A program made the translations under genes and the position numbers. The notes under the pieces are model-generated. The model did no database searches and had not been told where the DNA came from. It worked only from the letters and a program-made list of their open reading frames with translations. 64,000 nt of DNA from JAPPHA01 sp965221575 (GTDB taxonomy: Bacteria > Pseudomonadota > Alphaproteobacteria > Rhodobacterales > Rhodobacteraceae), in assembly GCA_965221575.1 (NCBI GenBank), contig CBDCSM010000011.1:868001-932000 (forward strand). Direction: 5' to 3'. Position 1 is the first letter of the stretch; the number at the start of each line of letters is the position of its first letter. Below are positions 18,557 through 27,720 of this stretch, one piece after another.

Positions 18557-19228
18557 ATGTTAACCACTATCATAGACTACGTATACTGGTTCGCGCCTTA
18601 CACCGTCGGTTTCTTCCACGCAGCCGTAATCGCGCTGGAAATCTCATTTCTCGCAATTGTCATCAGCTGGGTTGTCGGGCTCGCCACAACACTCGGAAAA
18701 TCATCCCGCAGCCGGTGGTATCGCTGGCCGGCAGAATTTTACATCTGGTTCGTGCGGGGGACACCGAGTCTTATCCAGATCTTCATCATCTACTTCGGGA
18801 TTCCCCATATTTCGGGCTTCCGCCTGTCCCCATTTGTCGCCGGCGTCGCTGCGCTGGCGATCAGCAGCGGAGCCTATGTCGCCGAGGTGTTTCGATCCGG
18901 TTTCCTCGCAATCCCACGCGGGCAGACCGAGTCGGCACTGGCGCTGGGCATGAGTCCGGCGATGATGATGCAGCACATCATCCTTCCCCAGGTCGTCCGT
19001 ATCGTCGTGCCCGCCATGACCAACGAGGCGATAAACACGCTGAAGAACACGTCACTCCTGTCGACGATCACGATCATCGAGGTGACCATGTTCGCCCAGC
19101 TTTCCCTTGCAGAGACGTTCCGGCCGTTTGATTTCCTTATCGCTGCGGCCATCATCTATTTGATCATGAACACAATTCTGAGCCAGTTCGCATCGTGGTA
19201 CGAAAGAAAATATTCCCTGGAAATTTGA
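18557..19228 (+). CDS. polar amino acid ABC transporter permease (HisM/GlnP type)
   Basis: The permease has 223 residues, about five membrane segments and the family motif region WYRWPAEFYIWFVRGTPSLIQ with the EAA-like loop ESALALGMSPAMMMQHIILPQ. An AGGAG site lies eight bases before the ATG. Only one permease gene is present, so the channel is probably a homodimer. It sits in the inner membrane between the ATPase and binding-protein genes. Confidence 0.94.
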   Translation: MLTTIIDYVYWFAPYTVGFFHAAVIALEISFLAIVISWVVGLATTLGKSSRSRWYRWPAEFYIWFVRGTPSLIQIFIIYFGIPHISGFRLSPFVAGVAALAISSGAYVAEVFRSGFLAIPRGQTESALALGMSPAMMMQHIILPQVVRIVVPAMTNEAINTLKNTSLLSTITIIEVTMFAQLSLAETFRPFDFLIAAAIIYLIMNTILSQFASWYERKYSLEI

Positions 19229-19274
19229 TGATCGACCTTGAAACCCAAAACGTGAATCACGGGAGGATACGACC

Positions 19275-20072
19275 ATGAAAAGACGAGAATTCCTTGGCAA
19301 GGCAGGCGCCGCCTTCGCAGCGACGGCTGTTGTCCCAATCGCCGGCCGGGCTGCATCAGACCTGGAGCTGCTCACTGCCGGTGTGCTGACGTCCGCCACC
19401 GAGGGTACCTATCCGCCGTTCAGCATGCGAAAGCCGAACGGTGAACTGGACGGCCTGGAAATGAGAATTATGGGCGAGATCTGCAATCGCCTTGATCTCG
19501 ATTACCAGCCGGTCATCGTCAAATGGGACTCGATGCTCGTCGGCCTCCAGGCTGACCACTTCGATATCGTCGGAAATGCCATGGGCATTACCGCGGAGCG
19601 GCAAAAGGCGGTTACATTCTGCGACGGATGGATCGAGACCGGTGCCCGCGTCGTCGTTCACAGGGACTCCGGCTATGCCTCGGCAGACGAACTTCGAGGA
19701 AAGGACATTGGCGCAATCGCCGCGTCGACGTTCATTCCCATCGTCGAACAACTCGGCGGCAATCTGAAGGCGTACAAGGCTGACGTCGACGGAATGCAGG
19801 ATCTCGTAAATGGCAACATCGAGGCAGTCATCCTGGAGAGCATTGCAGCCAACTACGCGATCACCAAGTCGAAACTGCCACTGCGGTCACTTCCGGGATT
19901 GATCGATCCGGCACAACTCGGATGGGCGGTCAAAAAGGGCAAGCCGAACCTGGTGCGTGCCATCAATGCCACCAGGGCCGAAATGGTTGCCGAGGGCAAG
20001 GTTGCCGAACTCTTCGACGACATACTCGGCTACGATCCGTCGCCGAGTGACCCGATTCGCAGCATTCTCTGA
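19275..20072 (+). CDS. family 3 solute-binding protein, Tat-type signal
   Basis: A 265-residue periplasmic receptor of the amino-acid binding family: the mature part begins with the typical LTAGVLTSATEGTYPPFSM and has GLEMRIMGEICNRL and MGITAERQKAVTFCDGW. The N-terminus MKRREFLGKAGAAF contains a twin-arginine motif (RREFL), suggesting Tat export of a folded protein, which is uncommon but known for this family. A GGGAGGA site precedes the ATG. It is last in its operon, 46 bases after the permease. The ligand may be an amino acid or amine linked to the adjacent catabolic island. Confidence 0.93.
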   Translation: MKRREFLGKAGAAFAATAVVPIAGRAASDLELLTAGVLTSATEGTYPPFSMRKPNGELDGLEMRIMGEICNRLDLDYQPVIVKWDSMLVGLQADHFDIVGNAMGITAERQKAVTFCDGWIETGARVVVHRDSGYASADELRGKDIGAIAASTFIPIVEQLGGNLKAYKADVDGMQDLVNGNIEAVILESIAANYAITKSKLPLRSLPGLIDPAQLGWAVKKGKPNLVRAINATRAEMVAEGKVAELFDDILGYDPSPSDPIRSIL

Positions 20073-20081
20073 CCTGCCGGT

Positions 20082-20106
20082 CCCGCCTGCTCGATGACCA
20101 GGCGGG
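20082..20106 (+). terminator. stem-loop after the ABC operon
   Basis: CCCGCCTG pairs with CAGGCGGG around a nine-base loop, starting ten bases after the binding-protein stop. No U-tract follows, so it may be a weak terminator or an mRNA 3'-end stabiliser. Confidence 0.45.
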
Positions 20107-20135
20107 CCGCCTCTGCCGCGGCGGAACGCACAACG

Positions 20136-20673
20136 CTCCCGTAGCGTGACCCCACCTTACGGATGGCCAAGGTCAATGACTGGGAAATGTCGGGCAAGGA
20201 CGGTTGCGGCAGTTGTCCACGATCGCAGTTGCTGATCACGTTTCCCAACGCCTGCCATGTTCGTGGCCAGCGATGTCGTCAGGATGCCACATCGCAAGCG
20301 AACAGGGAAAGGACTCTTGCCACCCCTTGTGAAAACCACCTTGAAGGACCTTCGCAACCGGGTGGGCGTTTCCCGGTAGCGTGAAAATTTGAAACATCCT
20401 GCGATGGTCCTGTCCAGGTGGCAGGGGGGGGGAGGCCTGTCAGCCGTGTGTTGGGTTGCAGGATGATTCGGTGTTGAGTGGCCGGTTTGTCACGGATTGG
20501 ATTGATGCCTGATCGAGCGGCAACCGGAATAGTCCGCAACATCTTTTCTCCTTCCCGGCGGCCCTTTCAGTAGCGCTTTCTTTCGGGAACGTGGCGGTCG
20601 CGGGTTTTCCCGGTAGCGTTGTTTCCGTCATGGCCTGGACGAATTCCCCGGCAGCAATTTCCCGGCAGCGTCG
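20136..20673 (+). repeat. direct copies of a TTCCCGGYAGCG-like motif
   Basis: Copies in the same orientation occur near 20136 (CTCCCGTAGCGTGA), 20368 (GTTTCCCGGTAGCGTGA), 20565 (TTTCAGTAGCGC, weaker), 20604 (GTTTTCCCGGTAGCGTTG), 20642 (AATTCCCCGGCAGCAA) and 20656 (AATTTCCCGGCAGCGTCG). Multiple same-orientation sites in the left flank of a DDE/ATPase transposon are what Tn7/TniA-type transposases bind. Confidence 0.55.
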
Positions 20674-20859
20674 CGGATGCGGTCGCCCTGGGTGGCGGGA
20701 TTGCCGATTTTCGGGATTGATCGCCCGTGCCGGGTGGTTGATTACATCCGCGGGCGGCGTTCCGCCTTCCCGGCGGCGCGGGCCGGATTCCGCGCATGGT
20801 GTGAAGTGTTTGAGAAGAGGTGGCCCGTGCGGTGCCTGCCGCCGGGCCAGTAGCCGTCT

Positions 20860-21480
20860 GTGCAACTCGATTGGAACTTGTCGCTGTCCGGCGAGGACTA
20901 CGTTACCACGCAAGCCTGGCGGGACGCAAAGCTTGATTGCTGCCCCGAACACCCCGGTGGCGGCTGTCGTTTCGCCCGCCACGGCACCTACCGGCGCAAG
21001 ACCCGCTGGGGGGATGCCCATATTCCCCGCTGGTACTGCCCTGACGCTCACAAGACATGGTCATTGCTGGCCCGCTGCTTCGCGGCACGACTGCCGGGCA
21101 CCCTGGACGAGCTCGAGGCGGCGGCTCTGGCTGCGGAGACGGAACCGAGCCTGCGGGCGGCGGCCGAGAGCGCCCGTCCCGGCCATGTGGTGACGGAGGC
21201 GGCGAACCGCCGCTGGCTCAAGGGCCGGCGCGACCTGGTCGTTGCCTGCCTGGTGACGGTGATCACCCTGCTGCCGGAGCTGTTCGCCGGTTGCGCGGCG
21301 ACGGTGACGGCGCTCAGGGGTCATCTCGGAACCACACGGCTTCTCGTCGAACTGCGCGGCCATGCGGCGCCACATCTCCGGATTCTGGCGCCTCCACTGG
21401 GCTTCGGCGTGCGGATTGATCCGGCGCCGATTTCGAATCCGGCCAACCAACACATGATGGGGCCTGATCCGCCGGCCTGA
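20860..21480 (+). CDS. transposon-associated Cys/His-rich protein
   Basis: This 206-residue protein starts at GTG 20860. Its N-terminal third has CCPEHPGGGCRFARHGTY followed by WYCPDAHKTW, a Cys/His pattern of a zinc ribbon as seen at the N-terminus of transposon-encoded recognition proteins. The middle (about 70-115) is Ala/Glu-rich and helical, and the C-terminal part is poorly conserved. It lies 43 bases before the transposase. A role in recognising transposon or target DNA is inferred from position and the Zn-binding motif. I do not recognise a precise family. Confidence 0.65.
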   Translation: MQLDWNLSLSGEDYVTTQAWRDAKLDCCPEHPGGGCRFARHGTYRRKTRWGDAHIPRWYCPDAHKTWSLLARCFAARLPGTLDELEAAALAAETEPSLRAAAESARPGHVVTEAANRRWLKGRRDLVVACLVTVITLLPELFAGCAATVTALRGHLGTTRLLVELRGHAAPHLRILAPPLGFGVRIDPAPISNPANQHMMGPDPPA

Positions 21481-21523
21481 GCGGCGCTATGCCTGCCCGA
21501 TCCAACCGAAAGGGAGACCAGGC

Positions 21524-22795
21524 ATGAGCCAGAACACCGAAAAACATCGACTTGACGTGGCGATGTTCCGCTATCGCGTCATCGCCCCCCTCATCGACCT
21601 CGCCGGACCGGCGCGGATGGCCGAAGTGCGCCGTTTCGCCGGCAAGCCGTGGGTGATTCCCGGCACCAGCCGCACCCGGGTTGCGGAGGGTACCATCCTG
21701 CACTGGCAGCGGGCCTGGCGGCGCGGCGGTCTCGACGCCCTCAAGCCCGGGCCGCGTAGCGACCGCGGCAAGTCCCGGCGTCTCACGGTCGAGGCCGCGG
21801 AGCTGCTGATCTCCATCCGCAGGGACCATCCCGAACTTTCCGTCCGCGACGTGGTCGCACGGGCCGAACAGACGGACGGGTTCTCGGACCCGGTCTCGCT
21901 CTCGGCCGCCTACCGCCTGTTCCACGCCGAGGGGTTGATGACCCCGGAACGGGCGCCGCCGGACCTCAGGCGCTTCGCCCATGCCCATGCCTGCGACCTC
22001 TGGCAATCGGATATCATGCACGGCCCGAAGTGCGGCGACGGGCGCCGCCGGCGCAAGACCTACATGATCGTCATGATCGACGACGCGACCCGCATCGTGC
22101 CATGGTCGGCCTTCGCCTTCTCCGAGGGCATCAACGACTTCCTCCCGGTGTTCAGGCAGGCTCTCCTGCGTCGCGGAATTCCCAGGAAACTGTTCGTCGA
22201 CAACGGAAGTGCGTACCGTTCGCGGCGCCTCGATCTCGTCTGCGCCCGTCTCGGCATCGCCCTGATCCACGCACGTCCGTACCACGCCGCCGGAAAAGGA
22301 AAGGCGGAAAGGTATATAAGGACAGTACGCCAACGCTTCCTGCCGGGCCTCGAAGCAGCGGATACCGCCAGCCTCGACATCCTCAACCGCCGTCTCGCCG
22401 CCTGGGTCGAGGGAGAGTACCATCACACGCCCCATCGCGGTCTCGAGGGCATGACACCGGCGGACGCATGGGCCGCGAAAGCCCTCGATGTCCGCCTCGT
22501 GGACGGCAGCGTCGATCTCGACGACCTGTTCCTCGACGAGGCGGTGCGCAAGGTCAGCAAGGACCGGGTCGTCAGCCTCCGGAAGCGGCTCTACGAGGTC
22601 GATACCGGCCTCGTCGGGCAGAAGGTCACCCTGCGGTTCGATCCCGCGGCACCGCCGGGCCGCCCGATCCTCGTCGTGGCGGACGGCGAGGATGCCGGGC
22701 AGGCATGGCCCCTCGACCTCAACGCAAATGCCCGGGTGAAGCGCGACAACGCGATCTCCTTCTCCAGCATCGACACCGATGACGGGGAGGACTGA
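21524..22795 (+). CDS. DDE transposase with integrase core (Mu/TniA-like)
   Basis: At 423 residues, it has an N-terminal helix-turn-helix region (residues about 15-75 and 85-140) and an rve core with catalytic Asp163 (LWQSDIMHG), Asp226 (FVDNGSAY) and Glu262 (GKAERYIRT). The 35-residue Asp-Glu spacing is canonical. A C-terminal beta-barrel domain like that of MuA/TniA follows (residues about 335-400, KDRVVSLRKRLYEV). An AGGGAG site lies upstream. It catalyses strand transfer and is expected to need the ATPase encoded next. All three catalytic residues are intact, so the element may be active. Confidence 0.93.
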   Translation: MSQNTEKHRLDVAMFRYRVIAPLIDLAGPARMAEVRRFAGKPWVIPGTSRTRVAEGTILHWQRAWRRGGLDALKPGPRSDRGKSRRLTVEAAELLISIRRDHPELSVRDVVARAEQTDGFSDPVSLSAAYRLFHAEGLMTPERAPPDLRRFAHAHACDLWQSDIMHGPKCGDGRRRRKTYMIVMIDDATRIVPWSAFAFSEGINDFLPVFRQALLRRGIPRKLFVDNGSAYRSRRLDLVCARLGIALIHARPYHAAGKGKAERYIRTVRQRFLPGLEAADTASLDILNRRLAAWVEGEYHHTPHRGLEGMTPADAWAAKALDVRLVDGSVDLDDLFLDEAVRKVSKDRVVSLRKRLYEVDTGLVGQKVTLRFDPAAPPGRPILVVADGEDAGQAWPLDLNANARVKRDNAISFSSIDTDDGED

Positions 22796-22798
22796 GCC

Positions 22799-23605
22799 AT
22801 GTACCGTCAATCCTTCTCCCTCGAGCGCTGGCCCTTCGGGAGCGACATCGCATCCGATGACCTGTTCCCGAGCCGGGCGGCCACCGAGGCACAGGCACGG
22901 CTCAACCATCTCGCGGAGATGCGCGGCATCGGCCTGCTCACCGGCGAGGTCGGGTCCGGAAAGACCGCCGTCTGCCGACGCTTCGCCGACAGCCTGCCGC
23001 GCGGCCTCTTCAAGATCGTCTACCTGCCGCTCGCCGCCTCCACGCCGCTCGAAGCCATGAACTGCATCGCGGCCGAATTCGGCCTCGCCCCGGGACAGTC
23101 ACGCAGCATGGTCGGACGTGCCATCTCCGGCGAGTTGTCACGCCTCGCAGGTAACCGGCAGACGCCGGTGCTGATCATCGACGAGGCCCACCTCCTGTCC
23201 AACCCGGTCCTCGAGAACCTGCGCATGCTCACCAACTTCGACATCGATTCCGCCCAGCGCTTCTGCCTGCTGCTCACCGGCCTCACCGGGCTCCGGCGCC
23301 GCCTGGCGATGGGGGTCAACGAATCCCTCGCCCAGCGTCTCGTCGTCCGCCACCACATGGACGGGCTCGCGGCAGAGGAGATCGAGCCGTATATCGAGCA
23401 CCGCCTCCGCATGGCCGGGGCTCCCGACATCCCGATCTTCGGCAAGACCGCCGTGGCCGCCATCGCGCAGACCGCACACGGCCTGCCGCGCAGGATCAAC
23501 CAGATCGCCCACAATGCACTCGCCGCCGCCGCCGCGGACAAGGCCCGCGAAGTCACCGACAACCACGTCGCCCAGGCGATCGACGAACTGAACCTCAAGG
23601 CATGA
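22799..23605 (+). CDS. ExeA/TniB-like AAA+ ATPase
   Basis: This 268-residue ATPase has Walker A GEVGSGKT (49-56) and Walker B VLIIDEA (Asp128, Glu129). It starts with MYRQSFSLERWPFG, the common 'F.L...PF' entry of ExeA/MuB/TniB-type proteins. It begins three bases after the transposase stop, and its own stop overlaps the next ATG. In related transposons this ATPase selects target DNA and activates the transposase. The C-terminal helical domain (from about 190) contains GLPRRINQIAHNAL, typical of the family. Confidence 0.93.
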   Translation: MYRQSFSLERWPFGSDIASDDLFPSRAATEAQARLNHLAEMRGIGLLTGEVGSGKTAVCRRFADSLPRGLFKIVYLPLAASTPLEAMNCIAAEFGLAPGQSRSMVGRAISGELSRLAGNRQTPVLIIDEAHLLSNPVLENLRMLTNFDIDSAQRFCLLLTGLTGLRRRLAMGVNESLAQRLVVRHHMDGLAAEEIEPYIEHRLRMAGAPDIPIFGKTAVAAIAQTAHGLPRRINQIAHNALAAAAADKAREVTDNHVAQAIDELNLKA

Positions 23606-24480
23606 GCACCAGGCAGGATGACTGGAGCCGGTTGCGGCAGCTGCCACTCAGGGAGATCGCCCTCAGGCTCGGCTATCGTCGCGACCCCCGCGACCGGAAC
23701 CGCTTCAGGCGCGATGGATCGGTCATCAACATCACCGGTATGAAGTTCTACGACCACCGGCAAAACCGCGGCGGCGGCGGCGCCATCGATCTCCTCATCC
23801 ATGCCGAAGGCGGAAGCTTCACCCGGGCCGTGGAACGCCTCCGGCAACTCGCAGGGGATCTCGCGCCGGAACCGGAACCGAAAACGGAACCCCGCAGGGA
23901 ACTGGAACTGCCGCCGCCCGCCGCTTCCGCATGGCCCGCAATCCATCGGTGGCTCACCAGGAACAGGGCCCTCCCGGACACTCTCGTCGCAGCACTCAAC
24001 CGCCGCGGCCTCCTCCATGCCGATGCCCGAAGGAACGCCGTCTTCATCGCAACCGACAGGAACCGGAAACCAACCGGAGCAGAATGCTTCGGAACCGTCA
24101 TGCCACCGGGCGGCAAGCCATTCCGCGGAATGGCGCCGGGATCGCGAAAAGACAACGGAAGCTTCTGGATCCCCGCAGACCAAAGCACCGTGCACACCCT
24201 CTTCATCACCGAGAGCGCCATCGACGCACTCTCCGCACTCTCCATGCCCGAACTCCGAAACCCCGGAACCGTCTTCCTCTCGGCAACCGGCGCCGGCAGG
24301 AAACTGCCCGCATGGGCCGAAGCATGGAAACCCCAACGCATCGTCTGTGCCTTCGACGCCGATGACGCCGGCGACGAGGCAGCAGAAGCCCTCGCAGCCA
24401 GGGACCCGCGCACAAGACGCCTCCGACCGGAAGGCGGAAAGGACTGGAACGCCGTCCTCGTGGCACGACACCCGCGATAA
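23602..24480 (+). CDS. Toprim-domain protein of the transposon
   Basis: The 292-residue protein has an N-terminal region (about 1-90) with FYDHRQNRGGGGAIDLLIHAEGG, as in DNA-primase-like and DUF3991-type proteins, and a C-terminal Toprim fold. The conserved Glu is in LFITESAIDALSAL (about 205), the acidic pair is in VCAFDADDAGDEAA (about 255), and KDWNAVL is near the end. The ATG overlaps the ATPase stop by four bases. Toprim proteins act in primase, topoisomerase or OLD-nuclease reactions. Why this element carries one is unclear; priming repair synthesis at the insertion is possible but speculative. Confidence 0.85.
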   Translation: MSTRQDDWSRLRQLPLREIALRLGYRRDPRDRNRFRRDGSVINITGMKFYDHRQNRGGGGAIDLLIHAEGGSFTRAVERLRQLAGDLAPEPEPKTEPRRELELPPPAASAWPAIHRWLTRNRALPDTLVAALNRRGLLHADARRNAVFIATDRNRKPTGAECFGTVMPPGGKPFRGMAPGSRKDNGSFWIPADQSTVHTLFITESAIDALSALSMPELRNPGTVFLSATGAGRKLPAWAEAWKPQRIVCAFDADDAGDEAAEALAARDPRTRRLRPEGGKDWNAVLVARHPR

Positions 24481-24991
24481 ACCGCAATCACCCAAATCGG
24501 TGGGCGCGAGCCCGCCTTGACCGTGGTCGTCGGGGTCGGCGTTGTCCGACGCATTCCGGCTCAATCTACAAGTGCGCCCTTCGCATTCCCGTATCGGAGC
24601 CCCGACCAGATGCATGGCTTCCGACCGGAAGCACCACAATCCCGTCCGCACGAGATGAACGGTATCAGCCACCGGGAACGGAAAAAGCCACCCAGACAAA
24701 AGCCCCGGAGAAATCAAAGCTGCGCGCAACAACACTCCGGAACAGAACCGAAATAATCAGGAAACCAGCCGTCGGCACACCGAAAAATTCAACACCGTGT
24801 CACGGGTTCATGTAGCATCCTCGCGGTTGACGACCTCGCGATCAAACGGAAACGCCGCGACAAGACAGGTCGTTCCCAACCTTCGTCCAATCCACATCTT
24901 CGTCCGCAGGTCGAACATGCCACGCCGGATCGGGCTTCATGCCCTCGGTCCGTCCCCATGCGCGGCGCGCCACCGGACGGGTTGCCGGGAC
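24481..24991. other. right flank of the transposon, no gene
   Basis: This stretch holds the inverted motif copy (24668-24680) and probably the right transposon end, then about 190 bases before the autotransporter barrel stop codon. No credible open frame was found. Confidence 0.5.
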
Positions 24992-27516
24992 CTACCACGT
25001 CGCCCTGAGCCTGAGCCCGACCGTATGCCCGGGTTTGGCTCCGGTTCCCGCACTGTTGTCGTCGTTGGCGGCCTCGCGCCGGGACGCGTCGAGCCTGAGC
25101 TCGAGGGAGGAGCGGCCACCACCCGAGGGGGCCAGCCGCCAACCGAGACCGTATTCGCGGCTGTCGTTCGAGAGCCCGAGGTTCACTTCCGGCGTCATCG
25201 TGAAACGGACGCCGAAAGTGCCGAACCCGTAGCCGAACTTCGCCTCGACGCGGTGCGCATCGACGCCGCCGTCGTCGTTCGCGGCAAGCCCTACAGGCGC
25301 GCCGTCCCGGAAGAGCGTGTCCACATCGTAAGTGGCCGATTCCCCCAGGGTTTGGGTCAGCGTCAGCGACGGCCCCCGGTCGGAGCCCGGCGCCGGGTCC
25401 CAGGCGAACGAGCCGGAGAGGCCGCGCTCGCGGAACCCGCCGTCCTCGTGGCCCAGCAGGCCGCGGGCGTTGAGGTCCACCGTGATTCCGCTCTCGGGTG
25501 CGGTCCAGGCGATGCCAACGCCTGCCTCGATGCCGAGACCTCGCTCGGCGTCGCCGCCGTCGTGGCGGAGCCCGACTTCCAGCGTCGGCGTCAGCGTCAC
25601 GCCGCCCCTGGTCCTGAGGCCGCGCGCCGTCGCTTCGAGCCCGAGACGGAACCATGTCACATCGGCGTCAGCGGCCGCGAACTCGCCGCCGTCATTGTCG
25701 CGCGCGGCGTCCGAGGATATGTTCAGCATCAGCCCGTCGGCCCTGGCGGCGATCTCGAACCCGCCCGCGGCCGGGGCCTCGGCCAGCACTCCGCGCATGC
25801 CCGCAGCAGCCATTTGCATGTCGATGCCTGTCTCGGCCCGGGTGCCGTCCCCGCGCGTGAGCGTCAGCGTGCCCGTGCCCCAACCGGCGATGCCCCAGAG
25901 CGAGAGGCGGTCGCTGATGTCGTAGCGTCCGTAGGGATAGAGGCCGGTCAGCGTCGATTTCACCTTGCCTTCGTCGCCTCCGTTCTCACCGCTTTCTTCC
26001 ACGCCTCCTTCGTCGTCTTCCTCCGCTCCTCTGTACGAGCCGTTGCCGGAGCTGTGCGCCAGCGCGAGACCCACCGTACCGGTCCCGCGCGTGAAGTCCG
26101 CGCCGACCATCGCGCTCACGACCCGCCGTCCAGCGAGACCTCGCCCGCGCGACCGTCGAAGCCGGTCGCCGCGGCGCGGCCCCAGACCGTACCGAAGCCG
26201 GACTCGGCGCTGCCGTCGGTGAAGCGGAAGGAGGAGCCGGTCAGCAGTTCCTGCCCGGTCATCCCGTGCGTCTCGTAGCGGCAGCGGGTCCCGGAGCCGC
26301 CCGTGCCGCCCGCGATCCAGTCATCCCTTGCGCCGGTCCGGTTGTCGAACCAGACGTCCCGGCAGGCGGCGTCCAGGGCCTCCCACGCCTCGGGCGAGAC
26401 CTCCCCGCCCATGGCATGGCCGCCGAGCCGGACCTCCGAGCCCGTCGCGGGCGCGGTCTCCATCCGCGCCTGGACCGCGTCGATCACCTGGTCGGCAACC
26501 GTGCGCCCGAACCGTGCAATCCACGCCCGCGGCATGGCGTCGGTGTTGGTGATGGTGCCCACAGCCTCCGCGTCGCCCAGCACCGCCCCCGAGGGGTTGG
26601 AGAGCCTGAGCGTCATCGTCTCGCTGCCCTCGTCGATGCTGTCGTCGAGCACCGCGACCTCGATCGTCTTCTCCGTGTCCCCGGCCGCGAAGGTGAGCGT
26701 GCCGGAGCCCGCCGTGTAGTCCGAACCCTCCGTTGCGGTGCCGTCTACGGTTTCCCAGTCCACCGTTACCGGCCCCTCCGCTTCAGGCGCGAGCGTCACC
26801 CGGAAGGCGAGTACCGCGCCCGCGTCTTCCTGGACGGACGCATCGGCCACCGCGAGCCGCGGCCCGTCGTCGTCGGCGATGGTCAGGGTGGCGGTCAGGG
26901 TCTGCCCCTCGATCGTCACCGAGAAGGTGATCGTCTCGGCGCCTTCGTCCAGTTCGTCGCCCTTGACGGTGATCTTCCGCGCGCCGCGCATGAGATTGGC
27001 GCTCTTTCGGTTGACGGAGGTGAAGCGGTTGTCACGGTTGAATTCGTAGTCCGCCGGGTTGGCCGCCGTGCCACCGACCGTTACCGCGAGGGACTCGGGT
27101 AGTGGCGCGGTCGAGCTGCCGCGTTCCAGAAGCAGGAAGGTCGAGGCGTAGGCCGCGTCCGCATCCGTCTCCGCGACCGTCTCGAAAAGCAGGTCGTCAC
27201 GCACGAGCGTGAGCGTCCATGCCGGCGGCTGGTCCACCTCCCCGTCGTCGTCGGCGATGGTGCCGACGGCCAGGCTCCCGGCGGCATCGAGGAACACCTT
27301 GCCTGCATATCCGGGCGGGAGGAACAGGCCGTGGTCGGGATCGAGCAGGGTCAGAAGCAACCCGAACCGTTCGTCTTCCTCGGTGATCGTGTCCTCGACC
27401 GTGGGCACGCGGACCTCCACGCCCTTCTGGCCCGCGGGGACCGTTACCGTCGAGGCCGAAGCCGTGTAGTCGCCCGGCGCCCGGGCAGTGTCGTCGTACG
27501 TGGTCGCCCTCTGTCA
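24992..27516 (-). pseudogene. Calx-beta autotransporter-like gene, frameshifted and 5'-truncated
   Basis: Two minus-strand frames form one protein. The upstream frame (27516-26116) has repeated Calx-beta domains (AEGPVTVDWETVDGTATEGSDYTAGSGTLTF, shortened here to its start: PVTVDWETVDGTATEGSDYT) and a linker to the barrel. The downstream frame (26119-24992, from a GTG) is an outer-membrane beta-barrel ending in Trp (LRLRATW). The join DGG / VSAMVGADF is broken by a single missing base in a G run at about 26119-26124. The 5' end lacks a signal peptide and the frame opens after a stop at about 27517. Expected original role: surface-exposed adhesin-like autotransporter. An assembly error could also explain the frameshift, but not the missing 5' end. 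Confidence 0.8.
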
Positions 27517-27720
27517 GGTTGGCCAACGGCAATGCGAGCGGAGTTGATTGGCCCTCTACAGGCAAACATCCCAAATTCGGTCAAAACGGTGTCGTTCGAC
27601 CGGGATCCGAGACCCGGGAATCGGTCTCTCGTGCTGTTCGGCCGGCAATGCACGGTCAATTGCCGGCCAATGCCTTCAGAATGCCGCGTTTGCTCCCGGA
27701 GGTTTCGGCCGGTGCCGATG
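27517..27720. other. short gap upstream of the truncated autotransporter
   Basis: A different minus-strand frame reads PLALPLANLTEGD here, which looks like remaining Calx-beta coding sequence out of frame. No promoter or ribosome site for the autotransporter frame can be seen. Confidence 0.4.

Larger units (their letters stand above)
20130..24800 (+). mobile_element. four-gene DDE transposon (Mu/TniA-like)
   Basis: Four tightly packed plus-strand genes (20860-24480) encode a Cys/His-rich protein, a DDE transposase, an ExeA/TniB-like ATPase and a Toprim protein. The plus-strand flank 20136-20673 has several direct copies of a TTCCCGGYAGCG-like motif, and an inverted copy (GCCACCGGGAACG) lies at 24668-24680. 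CGGTGTTGA at 20469-20477 is matched by TCAACACCG at 24789-24797. This fits ends with multiple transposase sites. The exact termini and any target duplication could not be fixed, so both boundaries are approximate. Confidence 0.65.

Noticed and set aside
21314..22909. 531-codon minus-strand open frame opposite the transposase
   Set aside because: It is the mirror of the DDE transposase gene; the plus-strand frame has all catalytic residues.
23020..24735. 571-codon minus-strand open frame opposite the ATPase and Toprim genes
   Set aside because: Shadow of two well-supported plus-strand genes; composition biased.
24797..26278. 493-codon plus-strand open frame opposite the autotransporter barrel
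   Set aside because: The minus strand encodes a clear beta-barrel; the plus-strand frame is a codon-bias shadow.
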